Below, one piece after another: positions 26,159-34,928 of a stretch of 64,000 nt of DNA. Position numbers and translations under genes: made by a program. The DNA lies in the NCBI GenBank assembly GCA_963749675.1, contig CAVVNT010000001.1, forward strand, positions 558,001-622,000, in the 5' to 3' direction. Source of the stretch: Roseitranquillus sp963749675. Lineage in GTDB: Bacteria; Pseudomonadota; Alphaproteobacteria; Rhodobacterales; Rhodobacteraceae. Below the pieces are notes generated by a model that had not been told where the DNA came from, searched no databases, and was given only the letters and a program-made list of their open reading frames with translations. Numbering within the stretch: the first letter of the stretch is position 1; each line of letters starts with the position of its first letter.

Positions 26159-27000
26159 AAGGCTCGGAAGAACGACGAGCGGGATGCGGAAGCCATCGCG
26201 GAAGCCGCGATGCGCCCGACGATGCGCTTTGTCGAGCTCAAATCCCGGGATCAGCTCGACATGCAGTCGCTTCACCGGGTGCGGTCACGCCTTGTCGGGA
26301 CGCGCACGAACCTCATGAATCAGCTACGCGCCATTCTGCTCGAGCGCGGCGTGACCATCGCCCAGGCACGCCGCAAACTGGAGCGGAGCGTCGATGCGCT
26401 GATCGCCGACCCTGAGTTCATGCCGGACAGCCGCATCCGTCGTCTCATCGTCGAGCTGCGTGAGGAGTGGGCGGCACTTGACGGTCGTACTGGCGCCCTC
26501 GACCGGGAATTCGTCGAACACGCCCGGATCGACGAGGCGAGCCGCCGTCTGGCCGCGATCCCCGGGATCGGCGCCTTGAACGCCACGGCCCTCCTCGCCG
26601 CCATAGGCGATGGGGCGGCTTTCGCGCGCGGGCGTGATCTTGGCGCCTGGCTCGGCCTGGTTCCACGGCAACATACGACCGGCGGCAAGCCAAGGCTTCC
26701 GGGGATCACCAAGCGCGGCGACAGATATCTGCGCACGCTGCTGATCCACGGCGCCAGAGCGGCCTTGCCGTCTCTCGCCGGGAGCCAGACGCCTTTGGGC
26801 GATTGGCTGCGCGGCTTGCTGGCCAGGCGACATCGCAACACCGTTGTCGTGGCGCTCGCCAACAAACTCGCTCGCATCGCCTGGCGACGTTGCGCAAGGG
26901 CGTCGCATTCGAGGCAAATCGGCCGACGGCGGCCTCAAGCAATTGGTCCTCAGCCTCCGCAAGCTGAACGATCTCACGATGTCTGCGGGAGGACTTTGAA
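26159..27000 (+). pseudogene. IS110-family transposase, N-terminally truncated
   Basis: Opens directly at the IS3 fragment with KARKNDERDAEAIAEAAMRP (last two acidic residues of the DEDD motif), then RSRLVGTRTNLMNQLRAILL, AIPGIGALNATALLAAIG, GAWLGLVPRQHTTGGKPRL and ANKLARIAW, after which the frame changes (LRKGVAFEANRPTAA). The first 100 or so residues with the first Asp and Glu are missing. Confidence 0.8.
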
Positions 27001-27129
27001 AGATGGCCTGACGGTCTGCCGGCGTTTCGAAAGCCCGGTTGAAAAGATGGCGCGATGACGCCGTGAAGTTTGTGAGGCTCGGGACGCGCGGATCTCCATC
27101 CTGGCGACGGCGATCATGCCGATACGCCG

Positions 27130-27691
27130 TATACGTTGATGCAGACCTGTCAGACGCCGCCGAAAATAAAGCTCTTGCAGACGGGGCGGGCCATACGTTC
27201 TTGAAAGCCTCCGGCGCCTCGGGATCGGTCTTGGGTTGGCGCGGGCGCACGGAGAGCCGCCGGTAGCCCAAGCACCGCCAGGTACTTGCCGACCGTCCGC
27301 TCGTGCAACTCCACCCCGAACCGCTCGGCGATCCGAGCGCGCAGATCCTGCCGCCGCCAGCGCACCACCCCGTCCACTGCCGGATCGGGACCGGCCTCCA
27401 GCCAGGACACGAGCTCGGACATCTTGCCGGGGTCGAGCCGCCGGATCGCGGCGCGCCTCGCCGCTTCGAGAGCACAGAGAGCCCCTCCGCATTTTAGCGG
27501 AGGACCCAGTCCCGCAGCGTCTGCCGATCCATCCCGCAGCTCTCCGCTGCGGTCCTCCGGTCGACGCCATCCAGCGCCAACGCCAGCATACGCCGCGACG
27601 CCTGCGCTTCGCTGCGCCTCACCGCCGCCGCCCGCAGCTCCATTGCCGCCAAATCCGTCCGCGTGATCGCGATCGCCACCATCTGCTCCAC
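27130..27691 (-). pseudogene. IS630-family transposase, N-terminal half, frameshifted
   Basis: From about 27,676: VAIAITRTDLAAMELRAAAV, RRMLALALDGVDRRTAAESC, GMDRQTLRDWVLR, a TAA where Tyr or Phe is expected, NAEGLS, then in a second frame LVSWLEAGPDPAVDGVVRWR and ARIAERFGVELHERTVGKYL, back to RRLSVRPRQPKTDPEAPEAF. This is the HTH half of an IS630 enzyme; the catalytic half is missing here. Confidence 0.75.
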
Positions 27692-27808
27692 CTCCTGCCC
27701 TCAAGGCAGAGAGTCAGAGAGCGATCGACTTGGGAATCCCCCATCCGCGAGTCAGGCCCACGGGCCGCTGGTATGAACCCCTGACGGCATCCATCGTCAC
27801 GACGGCAC

Positions 27809-27901
27809 GTCGCGTATTTCTCGATGGAGATCGCGCTGCGGCCCGAGATCCACATCTATTCCGGCGGCCTCGGCGTTCTCGCGGGCGAAACCGCTCGGTG
27901 A
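27809..27901 (+). pseudogene. Glycogen/alpha-glucan phosphorylase relic
   Basis: Thirty codons read VAYFSMEIALRPEIHIYSGG then LGVLAGETAR and a stop. VAYFSMEIAL...YSGGLGVLAGD is a highly conserved N-terminal block of alpha-glucan phosphorylases. Both sides run into IS remnants. It shows that a real metabolic gene once lay here or was carried in. Confidence 0.65.
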
Positions 27902-28068
27902 CGGCTGGCAAGGCGCATCCCCCGTCGCCAAGGTTGCTCAGGATCTCAGTGAGCGGCCTCGGACGGCTCCGCGATCGTGACGCCGCGAGCAAAGACGAGC
28001 GTCGCCTCGCAAGCCCCTTACCAGATGTGTTGCAGGTCGCGCGTCGCTTCGGCGGCGCGCTTTCTCAT

Positions 28069-28830
28069 TCAGTCTCCGAACAGATCGCGCTCGTAGATCC
28101 GGCCCTTGGCCAGGCCCAGCTTCATCGCCGGCGTCCGTGTCGTCTGGCGCGTCCCCATCCAGTTGTGGTGGAAGCGGTAGATCTCGATGATCTTCGCCAG
28201 CATCTCGGGCTTGTAGAGGAAGTGCCGGTCCCATGTCCGGCCGTTTCCGCTCGGTGTTGATACCAGGCGGGATGCAGGGCGCACATTGCTTCGGATCTTG
28301 TGGAAGTAGCTGTCCACGCTGCGCAGCGTGGCGAGGCGCATCAGTGGTCAGCTCTGGCCGCTCGGTCTTCAAGTCGACGGTCCGCGACGGCTCGGACTTC
28401 GTATGATGCGGCCAGGCGTGGGGCGTCCCGAGACGCTGCCCGGCAAACCGCTTCACGATCTCCCGGTCGCCTGCACCTCGGGTGCGAATGCCGCGAGGAA
28501 TGCGCCCACGCCCTGATGCTCCGGCGAATGGTCTCGAAGCGGGCAGTCGCGTATTGCTGGATGTCCTGCCGCACGAGATCGCCCTCGTGCGGTAGCTGGA
28601 GGCCCAGATCGACCTCCGGCGCGATCTCAGGATCGAGCACGAGGCCGGCCCTGACGTCGTCGAGGTATTGCTTGAACTCCGACGCAGTCCAGAGGCGACC
28701 GTGGCGGCGCCGGCAGCGGTCTCTGGCGAGGTCCTCATTGATCGCCATGTCGATCGCGACCTTCTTCCTGTCGCCCGTCGGGTCGAACTGGAGCTGGCCC
28801 AGAGCGATGTATCCCGAGTTTCTCGGGCAG
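28069..28830 (-). pseudogene. Decayed unknown protein, possibly transposition-related
   Basis: Minus strand. Upstream frame: GYIALGQLQFDPTGDRKKVA, INEDLARDRCRRRHGRLWTA, EFKQYLDDVRAGLVLDPEIA, then a change to a frame ending SYFHKIRSNVRPASRLVST, HFLYKPEMLAKIIEIYRFHH, TRTPAMKLGLAKGRIYERDL. RFHHNWMGTR...TPAMKLGLA looks like the tail of a DDE-type transposase or integrase, but I cannot name the family. At least two frameshifts. Confidence 0.4.
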
Positions 28831-28834
28831 AACG

Positions 28835-29231
28835 CGGCGCCAGGCCAGGCCCCGGCTGATCGAGGTCGTGCAAGTCGACCCGCTACCTCACGCTCTGGCG
28901 CATCAGGCAGGAGCGACCTGATCCGCGCGGCGATGGCGCGGCCGCGCCCCGTGGTCCGCGTGATCCACCGTCGGGGCCGTGCCGAGGCTGAACCGCACCA
29001 GAGGCGAGTCCGCGGCTCGGGGGATCGACTGGCAAAGTGTTTCGGGCGCCTCCTCGATCAGGAGCGCCACGTTGGCCGCCCGACCCCCGCCGCCTCCAGA
29101 CTCAGGGCCTCGCGCACGGCAAGGCTGCGCTCGTTGACGAACAGCCAGAGGCTGACCAGTTGCGCGGCCAGTAGCGCGCCGAGAATCAGTAGGACCAGCT
29201 GGCCGCGCAGGCTCTGCGGCAGCCGGGTCAT
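28835..29231 (-). pseudogene. Sensor histidine kinase, N-terminal fragment
   Basis: Starts MTRLPQSLRGQLVLLILGAL with one membrane segment, then NERSLAVREALSLEAAG. At about 29,088 extra bases in a G run break the frame; sequence continues RAANVALLIEEAPETL, SPLVRFSLGTAPTVDHADH, GRAIAARIRSLLPDAPE and, after another shift, RVDLHDLDQPGPGLAP. It then ends in IS-like sequence, so HAMP, dimerisation and ATPase domains are missing. Its ATG overlaps the stop of the response regulator (ATGA at 29,228-29,231), the usual coupling. Confidence 0.75.
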
Positions 29232-29950
29232 GGCAGCAGACGCACGTCGGTGGTCAGGCTGTAGCCGCCGCCGCGCACGGTGGTGCCGATTTCGGGGCGC
29301 GCGGGATCGCGCTCGATCTTGCGGCGCAGGCGACTGACCTTGTTGTCGATTGTGCGGTCGAAGACTTCGGCCGTCCGGCCCGAGGCCAGGTCGAGCAGTT
29401 GGTCGCGGCTGAGCACCAAGCGCGGTCGTTCGAGGAAGACAGTGAGCAGCCTGAACTCGGCGGTGGTCAGCGGCACATCCGCCCCGTCCTTGGCGACCAG
29501 CACGCGACGGCCGGCGTCGAGCTCCCAGTGCGCGAACGCCACCCGGTGTGCGGGCAGGTCGCCGGCGCTGCGCTCGGGCCGCTCGGCGCGGCGCAGGATC
29601 GCCTTGATGCGCGCCAGCAGCTCGCGCGGGTCGAAGGGCTTGGGCAGGTAGTCGGCGGCTCCGATTTCGAGGCCGACGATGCGGTCGGTGTCCTCGGCCA
29701 AGGCCGTCAGCATCAAGATCGGCGTCGTGCCTTCGGCCGACAGGCGCCGGCAGACCGACAGTCCGTGCTCGCCCGGCATCATCACGTCGAGCACGATCAG
29801 GTCGAACCGGCCGCACCGCAGCAGGACGTCCATCTCGGCCGCGTCGCGGGCCGCGGTGGCGCGCATGCCGTTACGCTCCAGATAGCGCACGACGGCATCA
29901 CGGATCTCGCGATGGTCGTCGACGACAAGGATATGCGGAGCGTCGGTCAT
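29228..29950 (-). CDS. OmpR/PhoB-family response regulator
   Basis: A 240-residue two-component regulator. Receiver domain: ILVVDDHREIRDAV (acidic pair), FDLIVLDVMMPGEHGL (phospho-acceptor Asp), PILMLTAL, DYLPKPFDPRELLARI (Lys). Then a winged-helix output domain with LTTAEFRLLTVFLERP and DNKVSRLRRKIERDP, GTTVRGGGY. ATG at 29,950 starts MTDAPHIL; an upstream in-frame start adds a basic leader. It is divergent from the EF-hand gene 166 bases away, which may be its target. The paired kinase is broken, so it may be orphaned. Confidence 0.92.
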   Translation of the reverse strand: MTDAPHILVVDDHREIRDAVVRYLERNGMRATAARDAAEMDVLLRCGRFDLIVLDVMMPGEHGLSVCRRLSAEGTTPILMLTALAEDTDRIVGLEIGAADYLPKPFDPRELLARIKAILRRAERPERSAGDLPAHRVAFAHWELDAGRRVLVAKDGADVPLTTAEFRLLTVFLERPRLVLSRDQLLDLASGRTAEVFDRTIDNKVSRLRRKIERDPARPEIGTTVRGGGYSLTTDVRLLP

Positions 29951-30116
29951 GGGCTCAGGTCTACCGCGTCGGGCGTGGATCATTCGGCAGATCTTGTCGC
30001 ACGCCGTCATAGCGGCCGCGTCTTGCGACAGAGCGATACAATTCTCCGTCCCGTTGGCACGATGACGCGACAGTCAGGCACCAAGCTATTCCCCACGCAA
30101 CAGAGATGGTGATGAG

Positions 30117-30704
30117 ATGAAACGGAATTGGATACTGGCTGCGGGACTGGCGGCGCTCGGCGGCGCTTTGGCGATTCCCGCTCTGGCGCATGGCGACGGT
30201 GAGGGCGATCGCGGTCACGGATCGGGGTGCGGCGACCACGCCGGCATGATGCAGATGATGGAGCGCATGCGCGGCCAGGGCATGGGCAGCATGGGCATGA
30301 TGGGCGGCCCGGGTGCGATGCGGGCCATGGGACCCATGGGCGCGATGATGGAGGCCTTCGACGCCGATGGCGACGGCACCGCGACGCCGGACGAGATGCG
30401 CGCGGGGCTTGAGGCGCGGCTGACGGAGTTCGACGGAGACGGTGACGGCACGCTGTCTCTCGACGAGTTCGAGACGCTGTACGCCGCGATGACCCGCGAG
30501 ATCACGGTCGACCGGTTCCAGGAACTCGACAACGATGGCGACGGCCAGGTGACAGCGGACGAAATCACCGCCCCGGCCGACCGGATGGAGCGGATGCAGG
30601 TCCGCCGCGACCGGAGGATGCAGCAGGCGCCCGACGGCGCGACCATGCCGATGCGCGACATGGAGGACGGCATGATGGACGACGACGCGCCGGGCGACGA
30701 ATGA
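30117..30704 (+). CDS. EF-hand calcium-binding exported protein, Met-rich
   Basis: A 195-residue protein with a signal peptide (MKRNWILAAGLAALGGALAI, cut near ALAHG), a His/Met-rich stretch (HAGMMQMMERMRGQGM and repeats of MG) and three EF-hand loops: DADGDGTATPDE, DGDGDGTLSLDE, DNDGDGQVTADE. Likely a periplasmic Ca2+ binder; the Met/His run could also bind copper (inference). Three GCRACAG words before the gene (30,025, 30,067, 30,097) might serve the divergent regulator, but this is weak. Confidence 0.85.
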   Translation: MKRNWILAAGLAALGGALAIPALAHGDGEGDRGHGSGCGDHAGMMQMMERMRGQGMGSMGMMGGPGAMRAMGPMGAMMEAFDADGDGTATPDEMRAGLEARLTEFDGDGDGTLSLDEFETLYAAMTREITVDRFQELDNDGDGQVTADEITAPADRMERMQVRRDRRMQQAPDGATMPMRDMEDGMMDDDAPGDE

Positions 30705-30770
30705 GGCGGTAGCGGGTGCCGGCTTCGGCCGGTGCCTGCCATGCGGCCAGACCGAAGCAGGGAGACAGCC

Positions 30771-31157
30771 ATGAGCTACACGATCAATCGAACGATCACC
30801 GACGCGGATTTCGACGCGGTCGACGCCAGGCTGCGGACGGCGCTGGCCGAGCGCGGCTTTGGTGTGCTGACCGAGATCGACGTCAAGACGACGATGAAGA
30901 AGAAGCTCGACGTCGAGATGGAGCCATACCGGATCCTCGGCGCCTGCAATCCGCAGATGGCCCACAACGCAATCGGGATCGAGCCGCGGGTCGGCGCAAT
31001 GCTGCCCTGCAACGTGATCCTGCGGCAGACCGACGGAGGCGTCGAGATCAGCGCCGTCGATCCGGTCGCATCGATGCAGGCGATCGACAATGCCGAGCTG
31101 AAATCGGTCGCCGGTGAGGTCCGCGACATGCTGGCCGAGGCCGTCGAGGCGGCCTGA
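30771..31157 (+). CDS. DUF302 family protein
   Basis: A 128-residue DUF302 protein: SYTINRTITDADFDAVDARL, LTEIDVKTTMKKKLDVEM, YRILGACNPQMAHNAIGIEP, GAMLPCNVILRQTDGG. The family is often near metal-handling or redox genes; function unknown. ATG at 30,771 has GGGAGA six bases ahead. It follows the EF-hand gene by 66 bases. Confidence 0.9.
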   Translation: MSYTINRTITDADFDAVDARLRTALAERGFGVLTEIDVKTTMKKKLDVEMEPYRILGACNPQMAHNAIGIEPRVGAMLPCNVILRQTDGGVEISAVDPVASMQAIDNAELKSVAGEVRDMLAEAVEAA

Positions 31158-31273
31158 ATGCGCCAGCTCGGTTGACGCGCGATCCGACCGCTCCCATTGC
31201 CACCGGACAGGTGCCGCCGCTCTTGTAGCGCGGCACGTCCATCTCGAACTCTGGACAGGAGCTGAAGCTTGCC

Positions 31274-31969
31274 GTGGGCGATCGTCGGCGACAAGGCACA
31301 GGCACTGCGGGGGCGCGGCGCTGGTGGGGCGCGCTGATCCCGGCGCTGGCCGTGGCGGGCGTGGCGGCCCTCGTCTGGTTGTTCTGGGGGCCGCCCCAAA
31401 TTGCCGGGCGGATCGACGCCGGGACCGTCGATCGGATGGTCGCGCGGGCCGGGGTTTGGGGGCCCGCGGCGGTGGTCGGACTGATGACGCTGGCGGTGGT
31501 GATGAGCCCGATCCCAAGCGCACCGATCGCTATGGCCGCCGGCGCCGCGTATGGCCATCTCTGGGGCACGATTCAGGTGATCCTCGGCGCCGAGCTCGGC
31601 GCGCTGATCGCGTTCGGCCTGGGGCGGGTGCTTGGCCGCGAGACGCTGCGCCGCTGGTTCGGCGACCGGATCGATGCCGGGCTGCTCGGCTCGCAGAACG
31701 CTCTGACGGCAACGGTGCTGGTCAGCCGGCTGATGCCGTTCGTCTCATTCGACCTGATTAGCTATGCGGCGGGCCTGAGCTGCCTGCGCTTCTGGCGCTT
31801 CGCGCTGGCGACGCTGGCCGGCATCATCCCCGCGAGCTTTCTGCTGGCGCATTTCGGCACGACCGCCGCCGAGGGAGACATGGGGGCGACCATCTGGGCG
31901 GTGCTGGCCGTCGGGCTCTTCACCGGCGCGCCGCTGATCTGGGCGGCGCTGCGCGGGCGGCGGAAGTAG
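31274..31969 (+). CDS. VTT-domain (DedA/TVP38-like) membrane protein
   Basis: A 231-residue inner-membrane protein of the VTT/SNARE-associated family. Seen: several membrane segments, MSPIPSAPIAMAAGAAYGHL and GAELGALIAFGLGRVLGRE (the conserved G and R of the re-entrant loop) and SRLMPFVSFDLISYAAGLSC. DedA-like proteins are linked to lipid scrambling and membrane potential. GTG start at 31,274 with AGGAG at about 31,257. Confidence 0.88.
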   Translation: MGDRRRQGTGTAGARRWWGALIPALAVAGVAALVWLFWGPPQIAGRIDAGTVDRMVARAGVWGPAAVVGLMTLAVVMSPIPSAPIAMAAGAAYGHLWGTIQVILGAELGALIAFGLGRVLGRETLRRWFGDRIDAGLLGSQNALTATVLVSRLMPFVSFDLISYAAGLSCLRFWRFALATLAGIIPASFLLAHFGTTAAEGDMGATIWAVLAVGLFTGAPLIWAALRGRRK

Positions 31970-32059
31970 CAACTCCGCGCCGGCGCGCCACCCCAGCGCG
32001 AACATTCTGACCGTGCCTCCAGATCGCCACCGCGCCAAACACTCGCGCAGGTCGTCGTA

Positions 32060-32359
32060 GCCGTCGATCTGCTCACCCGATGGCACCGCCTCGACAAGGG
32101 AAACGAATGTCGGAGGGTCATTCACTTCCACGGCAAACGGGTTCGGAGCATTCGCGCAGCCATGGGCGCAGCAGTCGAGCGCGCGGGGATCCGCAGCGCC
32201 GTTCCGCATTCCCTCAAGCACAGCTCCGTCAAGACGTACTTCAAGAATGGAGACGACCTCGCCGATGCGGCGGACTACTTCGCCACGACCCACGACGCGC
32301 TTCTGTCCGCATATCGGCAGCATCCACCCAGCACGGACAGCGGGACTCCAGGGTCATGA
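32060..32359 (+). pseudogene. Tyrosine recombinase (integrase), C-terminal fragment
   Basis: Reads VIHFHGKRVRSIRAAMGAAV, ERAGIRSAVPHSLKHSSVKT, then DLADAADYFATTHDALLSAY with RQHPP. PHxLKH and the final Tyr in LxxxYRxH fit the catalytic C-terminus of phage-type integrases (Lys replaces the usual second Arg). It ends 88 bases from the 3' end of tRNA-Pro, the classic position for an integrase beside its attachment site. Confidence 0.6.
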
Positions 32360-32447
32360 GCCGGCGCAGATGACCCGATCACGCCCGAACTCGTTGCGCG
32401 GGCCAGGTTCCCCGCGATCTGCACCCCAAAGTCTGCAGCGGATTCAA

Positions 32448-32524
32448 TGGTCGGAGTGGCAGGATTCGAACCTACGACCCCTGCCTCCCGAAGGCAGTGC
32501 TCTACCAGGCTGAGCTACACTCCG
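32448..32524 (-). tRNA. tRNA-Pro(CGG)
   Basis: Minus strand, 77 bases including CCA. Acceptor CGGAGTG with CACTCCG, D arm TAGCTCAGCCTGGTAGAGCA, anticodon loop TTCGGGA (CGG) on stem CTGCC/GGCAG, T loop GTTCGAATC. Its 3' end faces the integrase fragment. Confidence 0.97.
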
Positions 32525-32539
32525 ACCGTGGCGGGCGAA

Positions 32540-33532
32540 CTACCCCGAGGACGGTGCGTTGGCAAGGGGCGTCGGCGCTCTTCCCGGCACGCCTCGCATT
32601 CCCATGAAGCGTGGCGTGATGCCGGTGTCGGGGCGCAGACGGCTATTCAGGACCGGCTCGTTGCGGGAGGCGCCTCGGCTCTCTCGCAACACGATGAAGA
32701 GCCCGCTCATGATGATCACGAGTGCGCCGAGGAGTGTGTTGCCGTCGGGGCGCTCGCCGAAGAACACGGCGCCAAACGCGCTGGCCCAGATGATCTGAGA
32801 ATATTGCATGGGCGCGACGATGGTGGCGTCGCCGTTGCGATAGGCGGCGATGACCATCAGTCCGCCGACGATGCTGAAGACTGCGATGACCGCGAAGAGC
32901 CCGAGATGCGGCGCCGGCACCGGCTGATAGACGAGCGGCATTGTAAGGCCCATGACGACGAAGTTTGCCGACATCGGGTAGAGCAGAAGTACCGCGTCCC
33001 GCTCGTTTCGACCGATCTTTCGAACGATGACCGCCGCCGTCGCCCCGCATATCGCGGCCGTCAGCGCCGCGAGGTGTCCCAGGCCAAGGTCGGTGCCACC
33101 CGGTCTCAACACGATCAGGACGCCGATCAGGCCCACGAGCACCGCTGCCGCCCGATAGGGGCCCACTCTCTCGCCGAGGATCGGAATGGCCAGGAGCGTG
33201 ATCAGCAGGGGCGAGGCGAACAGGATCGCGTAGACCTGTGCCAGGGGCAGCACGGAGAAGGCATAGAATGCCGACGCGCCGGTGACGACCACCGCTCCGG
33301 TACGCAGCGCGGTCCACCACGGATGCCGAGGTATCAGCGTGCCGACGGTCGCGTCGCGCATCATCATCAGCGTCACGAGCGGAAAGCTGAAAAGCACGCT
33401 GAAGAAGATGATCTGAAACGCCGAATAGTGCGCGCCGAGGATCTTCACGAAGACGTCGTGCGTGGCGAATACGGCGAACGCGATCAGCGCAAAGATCGCG
33501 CTCCGGAAGTTGGATTTCGCTGCGTCTGTCAT
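32540..33532 (-). CDS. EamA/DMT-family transporter
   Basis: A 330-residue membrane protein with ten predicted segments in two EamA repeats: FAVFATHDVFVKILG and SVLPLAQVYAILFASPLLIT in the first, QYSQIIWASAFGAVFFGERP in the second. Members export amino acids, drugs or metabolites; the substrate cannot be told. A charged tail of about 45 residues follows the last segment. It lies 15 bases from tRNA-Pro. Confidence 0.9.
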   Translation of the reverse strand: MTDAAKSNFRSAIFALIAFAVFATHDVFVKILGAHYSAFQIIFFSVLFSFPLVTLMMMRDATVGTLIPRHPWWTALRTGAVVVTGASAFYAFSVLPLAQVYAILFASPLLITLLAIPILGERVGPYRAAAVLVGLIGVLIVLRPGGTDLGLGHLAALTAAICGATAAVIVRKIGRNERDAVLLLYPMSANFVVMGLTMPLVYQPVPAPHLGLFAVIAVFSIVGGLMVIAAYRNGDATIVAPMQYSQIIWASAFGAVFFGERPDGNTLLGALVIIMSGLFIVLRESRGASRNEPVLNSRLRPDTGITPRFMGMRGVPGRAPTPLANAPSSG

Positions 33533-33646
33533 CTTCGGCCCGGCAGGCGCTCTGCCACTCGATGCGATCGAGCCGACACTATGACGGGTGCAAACTGATC
33601 GAAAGTAGCGTTTAGGTGGAACTCGGCCGAAACCTGGCTCCAGCGG

Positions 33647-34750
33647 TCACGAATCCTGCGATGCGAGTCGTTCGACGATGGCATCACCCATGTCTCCGGT
33701 GCTGACGGGCGTGCCGCCCTCTGCACCCATCAGGTCGGCCGTCCGCAGGCCGTCGGCCAGCACCGACTCCACCGCACGCTCCACCCGATCGGCGGCCTCC
33801 CCCGCATCGAAGGAGTAGCGCAAGGCCATCGCAAAGCTCAGGATGCATGCGATCGGGTTGGCCTTGCCCTGTCCGGCGATGTCGGGGGCGGATCCGTGCA
33901 CCGGCTCGTAGAGCGCCTTGGGGCGGCCGTTGGCCTGCGGCAGACCGAGGCTGGCGGAGGGCAGCATTCCGAGCGATCCCGTCAGCATCGCCGCGAGGTC
34001 GGACAGCAGGTCGCCGAAGAGGTTGTCGGTGACGATGACGTCGAACTGCTTGGGTTGACGCGTCAGCTGCATCGCACCCGCGTCGGCGTACATGTGGCTC
34101 AACTCGACGTCGGAGTAGTCGGCCTTGTGGACCTCGGAGACCACCTCGCGCCACAACACGCCCAACTCCATGACGTTCGCCTTCTCCATCGAGCACACCC
34201 GGTTCGACCGCCGCCGCGCCAGTTCGAAGGCGGCGCGGGCGACGCGGGCGATCTCGCTCTCGGTGTAGCGCTGGGTGTTGATGCCGACGCGCTCGTTCCC
34301 CTCGCGGACGATGCCGCGCGGTTCGCCGAAATAGACGCCCGAGGTCAGTTCGCGGACGATCATGATGTCGAGGCCGGCGACGACGTCGCGCTTGAGCGAC
34401 GAGAAGTCGGCGAGGGCGTCGAAGCACTGCGCCGGCCGGAGGTTGGCGAAGAGGTCCATCTCCTTGCGCAGCCTGAGCAGCCCGCGCTCGGGCTTGAGCG
34501 AGAAGTCGAGGTCGTCCCACTTGGGGCCGCCGACCGCGCCCAGCAGTACGGCGTCGGCGGCCTGCGCCCGCTCCATGGTCTCGTCGGTCAGGGGAGTGCC
34601 GTGGGCGTCGTAGGCGCAGCCGCCGACGAGCCCTTCCTCGACCTCGAAGGGCAGGCCGTTCCGGCCGAACCAGTCGATGACCTTGCGAACCTCTGCCATG
34701 ACCTCGGGGCCGATCCCGTCGCCCGGCAGGATGAGCAGCGTGTTGGTCAT
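33647..34750 (-). CDS. leuB: 3-isopropylmalate dehydrogenase
   Basis: Converts 3-isopropylmalate to 2-oxoisocaproate with NAD+, third step of leucine biosynthesis. A 367-residue enzyme: LLILPGDGIGPEVMAEV, GAVGGPKWD, MIVRELTSGVYFGEPRG (catalytic Arg/Tyr), SMEKANVMELGVLWREVV, VTDNLFGDLLSDLAAMLTGS and EPVHGSAPDIAGQGKANP. ATG at 34,750. Last gene of the leucine cluster, 178 bases after the exonuclease gene. Confidence 0.97.
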   Translation of the reverse strand: MTNTLLILPGDGIGPEVMAEVRKVIDWFGRNGLPFEVEEGLVGGCAYDAHGTPLTDETMERAQAADAVLLGAVGGPKWDDLDFSLKPERGLLRLRKEMDLFANLRPAQCFDALADFSSLKRDVVAGLDIMIVRELTSGVYFGEPRGIVREGNERVGINTQRYTESEIARVARAAFELARRRSNRVCSMEKANVMELGVLWREVVSEVHKADYSDVELSHMYADAGAMQLTRQPKQFDVIVTDNLFGDLLSDLAAMLTGSLGMLPSASLGLPQANGRPKALYEPVHGSAPDIAGQGKANPIACILSFAMALRYSFDAGEAADRVERAVESVLADGLRTADLMGAEGGTPVSTGDMGDAIVERLASQDS

Positions 34751-34928
34751 GGTCGGGCCCCCTCGTTCCTCGGTTCCGGCGGGCGTAGCTCCGGCCCGGG
34801 ACCGGGTCAAGCGGGGCGGGATCGGTTTCGTTCGGTGGGAAGTCCACGTTGGACAGATCGCATCAAGCCATTGATTTCTCTTCGGTTGCCCTCCGGGCTT
34901 AACTGCCTGGAAAGCATTTCAAACCGCC

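Noticed and set aside
30025..30103. Three GCRACAG words between the response regulator and the EF-hand gene as its binding sites
   Set aside because: The words are short, unevenly spaced (42 and 30 bases) and could occur by chance.
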